Positions 44,101 to 52,051 of a stretch of DNA of 53,699 bases are shown here, piece by piece (the first letter of the stretch is position 1; each line of letters starts with the position of its first letter). Under the pieces are notes generated by a model. The model did not search any database. It was not told where the DNA came from and saw only the letters and a list, made by a program, of their open reading frames with translations. A program made the position numbers and the translations under genes. Source of the DNA: Planctomycetota bacterium (lineage in GTDB: Bacteria; Planctomycetota; UBA8108; JACQVS01); NCBI GenBank assembly GCA_016209605.1, contig JACQVS010000027.1, positions 1 to 53,699 on the forward strand, given 5' to 3'.

Positions 44101-44904
44101 GCCGTCCAGATCGGCCATGGCCAGGGACCTCGGATTCCTGGCGGTCTCGATGAGCTCGGGCGCCGAGAAGCTTCCCGTGCCTTTGTTCTTGAAGATCAGG
44201 ATCCGGCCCGCCAGCGCCGCGACGTCCAGGTCCCCATCGCCGTCCAGGTCGCCGACTGCTGCCGCCTCGGCGCCGCTGTAAAGGTCATAGCTTTCACCGA
44301 CGGAGAAGTCGAGATCGCCCTGGTTGAGCCCGATGACCAGGCGGCGGTTGAATGCCAGGAGATCCAGGTCTCCATCCCCCTCGACATCCGCCAGGGCCGA
44401 AGCGCTCGCCCCCAGCGGAATCTCGATCCTCCGCCGCTCGGCAAAATTCCAATCCCTTTGGTTGATCAGGAAGTAGACGCTCCCTTCATCCGAGCTGATG
44501 AGGTCCGGATAGCCATCCCCATCGACATCCTGGGCGAGAAGGGCGCCGATCTTCAGCCGGGAGAGCGCGACAAACGATCCGTCGCCGCGGTTGATGAAAC
44601 GGTAAAGGCCGTCCCCCCTCGCCACGGCATCGAGGTCGCCGTCATGGTCGAAGTCCGCCAGGATCGGCAGGCTCGCAGACTCCCCGACCGCATGGTCAGG
44701 GAGGGCCTGCAGCCGCAGCCGCTTGGGGGCCAGGTCGCAGCCGTCGGGCACGGCGTTGGCGTTGCAGTCCAAACTCGCGCCGCTGGAGACCTCATCGGCA
44801 TCCTCGATGCCGTTGAGGTTGCAGTCCGTCGCATCGATACGGCCGCCGGTCAGAGCCATGAGCACCGCCAGGGCGGCCGGGGCCAGGCATCGAGAACTTT
44901 TCAT
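41101..44904 (-). CDS. FG-GAP/VCBS-repeat secreted protein with dockerin-like C-terminus (paralogue 2)
   Basis: About 1267 residues from ATG 44904 (GGAGG seven bases upstream; the frame is open 39 more codons into the neighbouring gene). Signal peptide MKSSRCLAPAALAVLMALTGG, then two thrombospondin-type-3-like calcium units (DCNLNGIEDADE and DCNANAVPDGCDLAPKRL), a first propeller of about 14 FG-GAP repeats (LADFDHDGDLDAVARG, VGDLDGDGDLDVAALA and others), a middle block of four DCNxNGxPDxCDL units, a second propeller of about 7 repeats, and the dockerin-like end (FHRADSNGDGATDLTDGIHLLRYLFLG; ADADNNGELEITDGILIFEFLFIGG). Extracellular, strongly calcium-dependent by composition. Same plan as the gene directly upstream, from which it is separated by 44 bases, so the pair arose by tandem duplication. 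Confidence 0.87.
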   Translation of the reverse strand: MKSSRCLAPAALAVLMALTGGRIDATDCNLNGIEDADEVSSGASLDCNANAVPDGCDLAPKRLRLQALPDHAVGESASLPILADFDHDGDLDAVARGDGLYRFINRGDGSFVALSRLKIGALLAQDVDGDGYPDLISSDEGSVYFLINQRDWNFAERRRIEIPLGASASALADVEGDGDLDLLAFNRRLVIGLNQGDLDFSVGESYDLYSGAEAAAVGDLDGDGDLDVAALAGRILIFKNKGTGSFSAPELIETARNPRSLAMADLDGDRDLDLATANRDQQSISLFFLDPAGASFGRGEVPIGSNPNAVLAADLDRDGDADFAVPNSAYRVNNLSILKNNGRGVFRSAGDYECGETPFDAAAGDLDADGDLDLAVASRTSGTVFFLHNDGSGGFPLVPRLPVAGEPQAVSAGDMTGEGKADLLVALSNNLLVYRNLSEDGGMVSFALDGSYRPVYSPSDLKAADLDNDGDLDVLVANSNTNNLSLFLNAGSGKLGGAVNLGVEPQPSALALADFNGDRFLDIAAASIGSTRISVLENKGNGSFAARGIEAKGGFYGIAAGDLDGVGLADLAAASSNPEHDELVILRNDGGNFRELERHPLGRGSLSLVIGEFDGDGDLDLALLDSFRGQVAAFLNQGGGRFREAELYPAGRLPYRMIAVDVNRDGLPDLAVTSSKSATLTLLLSDGSGRFPESLSYGTGMNPMSLAAADWDGDGSMDLAVANLKSSTVSFFLNSLLAKASEDCDANGVPDECDLAAEPAVDCNADGRLDSCEEDCNANGQPDDCDLAVGRSVDCDGNGVPDECDLEPEADFGPPQVLEPGAAVIEVAASDLDLDGRNEVIAATAAGAMVFHNAGGLAFDSIHNYEEEDSPNSIAVGDLDGFGYPDLVLAHSASNAVKVWLNRGNVAGVFQEDFDLPLSRRPAFVAAADLNGDGSLDLIILPEEADAFSLLLNRGDASFAWPQELPAGLQPVHAIAQDFDGDGDVDLAMACRDAGEVALFRNDGGGQFTARETYPAGGEPLRLEGADADGDGDRDLIAALREPSALTLLLNSEGGTFLLDLSVPLGFEPGGLAALDLDGDGAMDLAALDPRAGEVILLERRGEAAFVLDRRIKTGQWPSFLAAADLDGKGGPELVAASRVAARIEILANVARLPRSSDDNGNRVPDECEKPLFHRADSNGDGATDLTDGIHLLRYLFLGDAAPDCLESADADNNGELEITDGILIFEFLFIGGRRPADPGPSTVPCGSDPDRAGSAGDLGCAQYNGC

Positions 44905-44948
44905 GTCGCTGCCTCCATGGCCAAGGGCCATCAGGATAAAAATAACTT

Positions 44949-47900
44949 CTACTCGCAGCTCCTGTAGATCGCGCACTCGAGGTGGTTCGGAGATCCCAAT
45001 CCATCCGGATCCAAGCCGCACGGCGCGCCGGGCGGCCCGGGCGGGGAGGGCGGGGCATCTCCCTGGAAAATGAAGCGCAGTAGGGCGGTCGCATCCGCAA
45101 GCTCCACGCGGCCGTCATTGTCGGCGTCGCCGGCTTCAAGGCAAGGAGGCTGCGGCTGGGGAGCCAGGAAAAGAAACCGCAGCAAGAATATGGGGTCGGA
45201 GATGTCGATCTCGCCGCTGTCGTTGGCGTCGCCGCGGTGAAAAAGTGTCGCCTCGCACTCATCGGGAATTCGATTGGCGTTCTCGTCCGGCGATCTGCCT
45301 TTCTGGATGTCGAAGCGGTCCGGCACGCCGTTGGCGTTGCAGTCGGGGAAGGAGAAGGTCTTTGGCTGGCTGAAAAGAAAGACCACGGCGGTGTCACCAT
45401 CGTGAAACGCCGCCAGATCGATTTTGCCGTCGAGGTTGAAATCCCCGCCGGCCAGGAAAACGGGCTGCTTGCCCACAAGATAAGCGGCCTGATATTCGAG
45501 CCTGCCGTGGCCATGATTCACGACCACAGAGACATCGTTCGTCAACCAGTGGGGCAGGGCGACGTCCGGATCGCCATCTCCATCGAAGTCGCCGCTCAAC
45601 GGGAAGTTCGCCGCTTTCGGCAAGCGCATCTGCTTGGCCGTGTCAAAGCTCCCATCGCCGGGGTTGAGGAACAGGGCCAGGGCCGGCTGTGCGGCCGGAA
45701 GGGAGCCCTGCTTCAAGAGGTCGAGGTCGCCGTCGCCATCGATATCCGTCAAGGCCAGCGCGGCTCCTCCACGGTGGTAACTCACCGCTGGATCGAAGGT
45801 GCCGTTGCCGCGATTCAAGGCCACTGCCATCTGGCCCAGGCCGTGATCAGGTAAGGAGGTGGCGACCAGGTCGAGATCGCCATCCAAGTCCAGGTCGCCC
45901 GTCTCCAGAGCCCTCGGCTCAGTGCCGACGGCCACTTCCTCTCCCGCATCGAACTGCATGCCTGGGCCGCCGCGGTTGGTGAAGAACTCCACCGTGCTGG
46001 CTATCTCCTTGGCGACGGCCAGGTCCGGATCGCCGTCCTGGTCGAAGTCCGCGAAATCCAAAGCGATCGGCAAGCCTCGAGCGACGGTGAGGGGGACCGC
46101 CGGCGCGAACGAGGCGGAGCCTAGATTTTTGAGCAGGGAGATGGTGCCGCGTCCTGAATTCGCCGTGGCCAGGTCCACCTCGCCGTCGCCGTCGACATCG
46201 GCGGCGGCGATGAAGACCATTTCAAAACCTCTAGTGAGCAGTGCGCCTCCGGCGAACCGGCCCACCCCCTGGTTGCGAATGAAGATGACGCTGTCGCCGC
46301 CGGCGACGGCGAGGTCTTGATGGCCATCTCCATCCAGATCCGCGACGACAGCCCATTTCAGATCTTTTCTCCCCAGGTCTATCCGGGAGGCATCGGAGAA
46401 CTTCGCCTTCCCGAGATTGCGAACGATGAAGACGGTCCTCCAAGCCAAGGCCAGATCGGCATCGCCATCCTGATCGAAGTCGCCGGCTGCGATGTCGCGA
46501 GAGAACTCGACGATGCGGAACTCTCCTCCCGGGGAGAATCCCCCTCGGCCGTCATTGATGAGAATCGCGTTGCGGTCGGACTGGTAGCCTGTCGAAGCGA
46601 GGTCGAGATCGCCGTCACCGTCGAGGTCGGCGGCCGCGGCGGCATAGGGCTCCTGGCCAACGGCGTAGCCGCGCGGGCCCGAAAAGGCGCCGCTGTCGTC
46701 GTTGAGGAGCACGGCCAGACTGCCCTCGCTGGTATTAGAGACCGTCAAGTCCGAGTCGCCATCCCTGTCGAGGTCGGCGGCCAGGAGGCCAAAGAGCAGC
46801 CTTCCCAGCGGAATGTTCTGGGCGCTGATGAAGCCGCCGTCTCCCGAGTTGAAGAGGATCGTGACCGAGCCGCCGGCCAGGTCGCCGTTAGCTACCGACA
46901 GATCCAGATCGCCGTCGAGGTCAAAGTCTGCCGCCGAAATCGCTCTCGGACCCTGGCCGACAGGGATCGACGGACCCTGGCTGAAGGAGGCATCGCCGGC
47001 GTTGGGGAAGATCCAGACAGCGCTCCGGTTGGTGAGCACGGCGGCCAGATCGAGGTCGAGGTCGCCGTCGAAGTCGCCGGTGGTGAAGGAAGTCGTCTCG
47101 CCAGGGGAGAAGACACCCTTTCCGGTGAATTCTAGAGCGCCTTGACCTCCGTTGCGGAGCACTTGAAAACGGGAGTAGCCATCGCAGGTCACCAGATCCA
47201 GATCCTTATCGCCGTCGAAGTCGCCTGCCTGCAGGACCACCGCCGGTTGAGGAAGCGGGGTCCTCGCCGGCGGGTCGAAGAGACCATTTCCCCGGTTGAG
47301 CAGCACCGCCGCTTCGCCCTGTCCTCCCTCCCTCAGTCCCCCCGTCGCCAGATCCAGGAGGCCATCGCCGTTGAAGTCCACGGCGGCGAGGCCGACGGGA
47401 TGTTCGCCGGCGAAGAGGCTCGAGGAGGTCAGGAAATCCGGGATCGCCGCTTCCTGGCACTCATCGGGAATCCCATCCTCATGTCGGTCGACGCTTCGGC
47501 CGCTCGCGAGGTCGCAAGAGTCCGGCACGCCGTTCGAGTTGCAGTCCGGGGCGGATCCGCCGGCGATATCGCATCTATCGAGAACGCCGTTATGGTTGCA
47601 GTCCGCCTCCGCCAGCTCGCAGTCATCGGGGATCTGGTTGTCGTCGCAATCGATGTCGGGGCGGCTCGGCCGTTGCTTGGTTTCGGAAGGATCGGGCACG
47701 CCGTTCGAGTTGCAGTCTGGCTCGCACACATCGAGGACCCCGTTACCGTCCGAGTCGGCCCGATTTTCGCAGGCGTCGAGAAGGCCGTTTTGATTGCAGT
47801 CCAGGAGGTTGAATGGGTTCGGATCGTTGAGTATGACCGCTACTTGGAAAGGGCTCAAGATGGCGGCGAGGTCTGGGTGCGCATCGCCGTCAAGATCTCC

Positions 47901-49022
47901 CGCCGCGAGGCTCGGTCCGGGCCCGGGAGATCCGAGGCCTGCGACACTGAGGGGTTTGTCGAAGGCTCCGCCCCCCTGGTTGAGGAGCACTTTGAGGCCT
48001 TCGCCGATGAGCGCCAGGTCGAGGTCGCCGTCGGCGTCGAAGTCGTCGGCCGCGACCGACAGCGGCTCGTCGAGGGTTTGATACAGCTTCGGCTCGGCAA
48101 GCTCGCCGCTCCCCAGATTGAAGAAGACCGCGGCCTCCCGGTCCGTCAACGCCGTCAAGTCCGGGCGGCGATCGCCGTTCAGGTCGGCGGCCAGAATCTT
48201 GCCTTGATTCTCCAGCAGCGGGAGATTTCGCCAGGCGCGGAACCGCGCCCCCCCGTCGTTGCGAAGGAGGGAGATGATGTCCTCGCCGGAGGCCGCCAGG
48301 TCCAGGTCGCCGTCGCCATCCAGGTCCGACGCCGCCACCTCGCTGGGATAATCTCCCACTGGGAAGGAACTCGGCGAGGCGAACCGCCGGTCGCCGAGGT
48401 TCAGGTAGACCGAAACTTGATCCGGATCGGAGTCGGCGACGGCGAGGTCCTTGAATCCATCGCCGTTCAAGTCGGCGGCGGCGAAACCCCGCAGATCTTC
48501 ATCCGGATCGACGTTGAAGGGCGGGCTGAAGGACCGGTCGCCGCGATTCCAGAGCACATCCATCCCGTGCGCCGTGCCTTCGTAGACCGAATAGAGAATG
48601 TCCGTGTGGCCATCGCCATCGAGGTCGGCGGCCTGGAGGAACCGCCCTTTCCCCCTCGCCTCGAAGAGGCGCGGCTGCTGGAGGACGCCATCGCCGCGGT
48701 TGTAGAGGACCGCAAGGCTATTCGACCACGCGCTGGCGGCGGCGAGGTCGAGGGCGCCGTCGCCGTCGAAATCCCCGAGCGTCACGTACTCGACCACATC
48801 CGCCACTTCGTAAGTCGCTGAAAGCTCGAGATGGAGCCGCTTGGGGGCGAGGTCGCATTCATCCGGAACGCCGTTCGAATTGCAATCCTGGCTAACGCCG
48901 GAGGCGAGATCCTGAGCATCCTCCCGGCCGTTGCCGTTGCAATCGGCGGCGTGAAGCGGCCAGACGCCCTGGAAGAGGATCGCACCTCCTGCAAGGAAAA
49001 ACGCGAACCGCCTCAGGATCAT
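44949..49022 (-). CDS. FG-GAP/VCBS-repeat secreted protein with dockerin-like C-terminus (paralogue 1)
   Basis: 1357 residues, ATG 49022 with AAAGGGG 8 bases upstream. Signal peptide MILRRFAFFLAGGAILFQGVWPLHA. Order: DCNGNGREDAQDLASGVSQ and DCNSNGVPDECDLAPKRL units, a first propeller (LGDFDGDGALDLAAAS, AADLDGDGHTDILYSV, ASDLDGDGDLDLAASG and more), a central array of about eight DCNxNGxxDxC-type units (for example DCNQNGLLDACENRADSD), a second, longer propeller, and the two-EF-hand tail (FHRGDANDSGEIDISDPIFLLRFLFL; AGDADNDGRVELADATALLRFIFQG). Calcium sites number above 30 by motif count. Paralogue of the next gene. A CRP/FNR-type palindrome lies 109 bases upstream. Probably a surface or extracellular-matrix protein. 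Confidence 0.88.
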   Translation of the reverse strand: MILRRFAFFLAGGAILFQGVWPLHAADCNGNGREDAQDLASGVSQDCNSNGVPDECDLAPKRLHLELSATYEVADVVEYVTLGDFDGDGALDLAAASAWSNSLAVLYNRGDGVLQQPRLFEARGKGRFLQAADLDGDGHTDILYSVYEGTAHGMDVLWNRGDRSFSPPFNVDPDEDLRGFAAADLNGDGFKDLAVADSDPDQVSVYLNLGDRRFASPSSFPVGDYPSEVAASDLDGDGDLDLAASGEDIISLLRNDGGARFRAWRNLPLLENQGKILAADLNGDRRPDLTALTDREAAVFFNLGSGELAEPKLYQTLDEPLSVAADDFDADGDLDLALIGEGLKVLLNQGGGAFDKPLSVAGLGSPGPGPSLAAGDLDGDAHPDLAAILSPFQVAVILNDPNPFNLLDCNQNGLLDACENRADSDGNGVLDVCEPDCNSNGVPDPSETKQRPSRPDIDCDDNQIPDDCELAEADCNHNGVLDRCDIAGGSAPDCNSNGVPDSCDLASGRSVDRHEDGIPDECQEAAIPDFLTSSSLFAGEHPVGLAAVDFNGDGLLDLATGGLREGGQGEAAVLLNRGNGLFDPPARTPLPQPAVVLQAGDFDGDKDLDLVTCDGYSRFQVLRNGGQGALEFTGKGVFSPGETTSFTTGDFDGDLDLDLAAVLTNRSAVWIFPNAGDASFSQGPSIPVGQGPRAISAADFDLDGDLDLSVANGDLAGGSVTILFNSGDGGFISAQNIPLGRLLFGLLAADLDRDGDSDLTVSNTSEGSLAVLLNDDSGAFSGPRGYAVGQEPYAAAAADLDGDGDLDLASTGYQSDRNAILINDGRGGFSPGGEFRIVEFSRDIAAGDFDQDGDADLALAWRTVFIVRNLGKAKFSDASRIDLGRKDLKWAVVADLDGDGHQDLAVAGGDSVIFIRNQGVGRFAGGALLTRGFEMVFIAAADVDGDGEVDLATANSGRGTISLLKNLGSASFAPAVPLTVARGLPIALDFADFDQDGDPDLAVAKEIASTVEFFTNRGGPGMQFDAGEEVAVGTEPRALETGDLDLDGDLDLVATSLPDHGLGQMAVALNRGNGTFDPAVSYHRGGAALALTDIDGDGDLDLLKQGSLPAAQPALALFLNPGDGSFDTAKQMRLPKAANFPLSGDFDGDGDPDVALPHWLTNDVSVVVNHGHGRLEYQAAYLVGKQPVFLAGGDFNLDGKIDLAAFHDGDTAVVFLFSQPKTFSFPDCNANGVPDRFDIQKGRSPDENANRIPDECEATLFHRGDANDSGEIDISDPIFLLRFLFLAPQPQPPCLEAGDADNDGRVELADATALLRFIFQGDAPPSPPGPPGAPCGLDPDGLGSPNHLECAIYRSCE

Positions 49023-49086
49023 GGCATCACCCCTTTGAGAATTCTTTGATCCATCCAGAACATGCTTGATTCATGCTACCCATCCA

Positions 49087-49106
49087 CCTTTTTACCCTCA
49101 AAAAGG
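49087..49106. repeat. 7-bp inverted repeat CCTTTTT / AAAAAGG
   Basis: Arms 49087-49093 and 49100-49106 with a six-base spacer, between the CRP/FNR-like palindrome and the start of the FG-GAP gene. In the transcript leader it would form a weak hairpin. Function not evident. Confidence 0.4.
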
Positions 49107-49130
49107 ATAAACGATGGACAGCCTTCAAGC

Positions 49131-49146
49131 CGTGATCTGGATCACG
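49131..49146. promoter_or_regulatory. CRP/FNR-superfamily-like operator palindrome
   Basis: CGTGATCTGGATCACG is a perfect 7-bp inverted repeat around TG. It matches the GTGA-N6-TCAC core of CRP-type sites and also contains TGAT-N4-ATCA, the FNR/DNR core. It is 109 bases upstream of ATG 49022 on the minus strand, a plausible activator position. The regulator itself is not in the window. Confidence 0.45.
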
Positions 49147-49572
49147 ATTTGAAATTTCGGGGGAGATGGTACGTTGACCATGCAGCCTCGAGGTCGTACT
49201 CGATGGCGGTCGCCTGAGGCGGAGCTCGAGGAATCGTCACCGCGGGGACGCCGGGGGCCCCGTGTTTCGAGGTCAACCGCGCGGACTCCCTTTACCCCGG
49301 AGGAGGCCAGGTGAGTGCCGCTTTCCGGGGCAGCTCTTGGCGGAGGCGGAGCGCCTCCAGGCGCTGCTGAAGCCAGGCTTACTCGGCGCGGAGGGCGCCG
49401 ACCACGTCGAGGCGAGCGGGGAGTACTCCTGCCGCCAGTCCTACGGCTACGTCCAGCGCCTCGGCCAGGGCCGAATTAAAGGCGATATGCAAGGCCACCG
49501 CGCTCCCCCCTGCCGAGGCAGCAGGGCCGGATGATCTCGTCTTGCCCCAGGTCCTTCAGGAGCTGAAGGGCG

Positions 49573-50110
49573 TCAACGGGAAGGGTGTTGAGAAACCTCG
49601 AATTTCCCGTCCTTGTCGATCACAGGAAATACTGGTAAGGCCGTGCGCCAGAGGTACCCCGAGAGCCGCTCCGCCTCCCGGGCTTCGAACGCCGAGAGCT
49701 CTTCGCGCATCGCCTGGACGAGGGGGGAATCGGGAAATCTGGCGCCGAGCCTGGCGACCCAGCGGCCCGCCAGTTCATGATAGACGGCGATGCCGTGGCC
49801 GGTGATTTCTCGAGCGGCTCTCAAGCGGTCCTCGCCGCCGGCCGCGGGGCTGGCCTCGATGGCCCGTTCAAGCCAGGTGAAGGCCGGCTCTTTGGCGAGC
49901 ATGGCGTCCTGGGCCGCGGCGATGGCCAGCGCCAGCCGCTGCCGCTCGCCAGGATCGGCGGCTCTCTCGAAGGCCTCGCTCAGCTCCGAAAACTTCTTCG
50001 GGTCGGGAACGCAGTAAAAATCGAGCGAGGCCGCGCGCTCGGCAGACAAACCAGCGGCCAGCTCGCCGGAAAGGGGCGGATCGAGGGGGAACTCTTGTAG
50101 GCCAGCGCCA
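49573..50110 (-). pseudogene. Helical C-terminal remnant following a broken aminopropyltransferase-like gene
   Basis: In the frame shifted from the spermidine-synthase-like piece. From about 50110 it reads QEFPLDPPLSGELAAG, then FSELSEAFERAADPGERQRLALAIAAAQ, AFTWLERAIEASPAAGG, GHGIAVYHELAGRWVARLGARFPDSPL and ERLSGYLWRTALPVFPVIDKDGKFEV, ending at a stop at 49573. The pattern is amphipathic helices, with an ending (VFPVIDKDGKF) that resembles a short strand pair. I do not recognise the family; it may be the C-terminus of the same protein brought close by a deletion. No start codon or ribosome binding site suits it as an independent gene. Confidence 0.45.
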
Positions 50111-51119
50111 TGGAGACGTTTCCCGATCCGATCCGGAGCGATTGCGCATCCTCGACGACGAAGGAGGCGTTGAGCGGGCCTTCGAGGACCTCCACGAGCC
50201 TGCCGCCGCGGCCATCGTCGCGCCGGGAAGCCTCGCCGCCGAGCCCCACGGCGCGGCCGAGGCCGTGGCGGAGGATCGTCTGGCGCGCGATGTCCCCTCG
50301 CCCCAGGGCCAGGGCCGCGAAGGCGGCCAGCGCGGCGAGTTGAAACCAGCCGACGAGTCGCTGGGCTTGCGCCCTCAACTGCAGGGCGGCGGCCAGGATC
50401 AGGGATCCCGCGCCGAGACCCAGGATCGTCCAGCGGAGTCCGCACGCCGGAAGGAGCGCGTAGCCCGTGAGGAAGCTGCCCGCGCCCGATCCCAGGGCGT
50501 TCCATAAGACCATCCTGCCCGAGGCCGAGCGGAGGCTCGCGGCATTCCGGCTGGCGGCCGCGATGATGGCTGGAAGGCCCGCTCCCAGGACGTTGATTCC
50601 ATAGAGAAAGCTCGCCCGCGGCCCGATGGAGGCGTCCTTAGCGATGAGGCCGTCGAGAAGGAGAGGGAGCGTCCCCCCCATGAAGAAGGTCGGTGCCAGA
50701 AAGAGGGAGAGGAGCAGGAGGAACCGCAGGACCAAGAGGGGGAAGAGCGAGCCGCCGGTCAGAGGATAGAGAGAGCCGTACGCCACCTCGAAAACCTTGA
50801 AAAGCTCCGGGAAGGCGAGCGCGTAGACGCCGATGGCGACCTCGAAGAGCCCAAAGGCGGCGAGAGGCGACCAGCGCCGGCTCCGGAAGAAGCGCCCGAC
50901 GAAGTAACTGCCGGCGCCAAGGCCTAAAAAGAACGCCGTCAGGACCGTGGAGAGGGCCAGGGGACTGGCCCCCACGACCACCGCCGCTTTGCGGATCCAG
51001 ACCAGTTCGTAACCGAGGCTCAGCGCCCCCGAGACGAAGAACAGCGCGGCCGCGAGCGGGAAAGTCCTGTTGCGCGAGCGGGCCGCCGGCGTATTCCTGG
51101 GCCCTGCGGACAAAGGCAT
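49980..51119 (-). pseudogene. Membrane polyamine-aminopropyltransferase-like protein, catalytic domain lost
   Basis: Start taken at ATG 51119 (frame open to 51236). Roughly the first 270 residues are a multi-spanning membrane domain: LAAALFFVSGALSLGYELVWIRKAAVVVG, LSTVLTAFFLGLGAGSYFVGRFF, LLVLRFLLLLSLFLAPTFFMGGTLPLLLDG, MVLWNALGSGAGSFLTGYALLPACGL. This is the N-terminal domain of fused spermidine-synthase-like proteins. The start of the enzyme domain follows (VEVLEGPLNASFVVEDAQSLRIGSGNVSMALAYKS). There the family sequence ends; the remaining 30 residues are out-of-frame noise (SPSIRPFPASW) to a stop at 49980. The Rossmann GGGxG and the catalytic Asp are missing, so a deletion plus frameshift has removed the enzyme core. 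Inactive as a transferase. Confidence 0.7.
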
Positions 51120-51346
51120 ATCGAATAACCTGTCTATGGCCGGAAAAGTAAGCTGGAAAATCGGCGACCAGGCGTTCAGCCGAGCCGAGACGCCAGCAAA
51201 ATGATATGCTCTGAGCGGCGGTCTTCCAAAGATCATTTTCCCGGCAAGAAGTCGACTCGCTGGTCTTGAATCGATCTCGACGGCCTGGTTAAAAACTTCC
51301 GGGACCGATACAATGCCGGGGTGTGTGGATTCGTTCCGGTTTCATC

Positions 51347-52036
51347 ATGAGTTCTCCCGGACAAACCATTCAATTCAACAAAATCGTCGATCTCTCGCAC
51401 CCGCTGGCTCCGGGGAAGGAGCCCCGCAAGCTGGAGGCGCGGCAGATCTTCGCCGACGAGGTGGCGCCGGTGCGGCGGCTGCCGGACCAGTGGTACATCA
51501 TGCACGAGCTGGCGCTGGTGAACCACCTCGGCACCCACCTCGAGGTTCCCTACCATCTCCTCAAGACCGGCTTCGACCTCGCCGGCCTGCCGGTGGAGCG
51601 GATGGTCCGGGCGGCGGCGGTCCTGGAGATCCTCAACCTGCCGCCCGGCCGCGCCATCACCTGCCAAGAAGCGATGGCGGCGGCGGAGCTCGCCGGCGGA
51701 GTTCAAGATGGCGACATGGTCTTCATCCACACCGGCTGGGACCGCGCCTACGGAACGGCGGAGTACCTGCGCAGCCCCTGCCTCGAGGTCGGCGCCCTCG
51801 ACTGGCTCGCCGCCCAGGGAATGAGCTTGATCGGCATAGACTCGGCCGGCGTGGAAAACTTGAAATCGACGGAGCACGAGTGCCACCTGGCGCTCTTCAC
51901 CCGCGGCATCCCGCTGATCGAGAACCTGGCGCATCTGGACCGGCTGGAGGGCCATCATCGCATCACGGCGATCGTGGCCCCCGTGGCCATTCGCGGCGTG
52001 GAGGCCATTCCAGTGCGGGTGCTGGCGCTGATATGA
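51347..52036 (+). CDS. Cyclase-family amidohydrolase-like protein (kynurenine formamidase/isatin hydrolase type)
   Basis: About 229 residues from ATG 51347 (GTG 51323 is in frame; the first matching residues are at QFNKIVDLSHPLAPGKEP). The metal motif NHLGTHLEVPYH (about residues 56-67) is the HxGTHxDxPxH signature with Asp changed to Glu. Other family landmarks: VDLSHPL at the start, GDMVFIHTGWDRAYGT, MSLIGIDSAGVENLK and HLALFTRGIPLIENLAHLDRL. These enzymes are small Mn/Zn hydrolases that open cyclic amides or formyl amides. It lies 15 bases before the dehydrogenase gene, same strand. Substrate unknown. Confidence 0.85.
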   Translation: MSSPGQTIQFNKIVDLSHPLAPGKEPRKLEARQIFADEVAPVRRLPDQWYIMHELALVNHLGTHLEVPYHLLKTGFDLAGLPVERMVRAAAVLEILNLPPGRAITCQEAMAAAELAGGVQDGDMVFIHTGWDRAYGTAEYLRSPCLEVGALDWLAAQGMSLIGIDSAGVENLKSTEHECHLALFTRGIPLIENLAHLDRLEGHHRITAIVAPVAIRGVEAIPVRVLALI

Positions 52037-52051
52037 TATAAACTAATCACC

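Larger units (their letters stand above)
49023..49572. other. Intergenic region: regulatory palindromes, then unassigned GC-rich sequence
   Basis: 550 bases without a supported gene. The first 130 bases (AT-richer) hold a 7-bp hairpin and a CRP/FNR-like palindrome upstream of the FG-GAP gene. From about 49190 to 49572 the sequence is GC-rich with short open frames only. One minus-strand frame (about 49340-49510) reads AVALHIAFNSALAEALDVAVGLAAG and is coding-like but is stopped by TAA; it may be a gene relic. Confidence 0.4.

Noticed and set aside
41101..49022. Repeated DCNxNG and ADLDGDG coding units as a CRISPR or satellite array
   Set aside because: The periodicity is in protein motifs with varied DNA sequence; no uniform direct repeats with spacers.
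49262..49534. 90-residue plus-strand open frame in the intergenic region
   Set aside because: No similarity, no ribosome binding site, and composition typical of GC-rich noncoding sequence.
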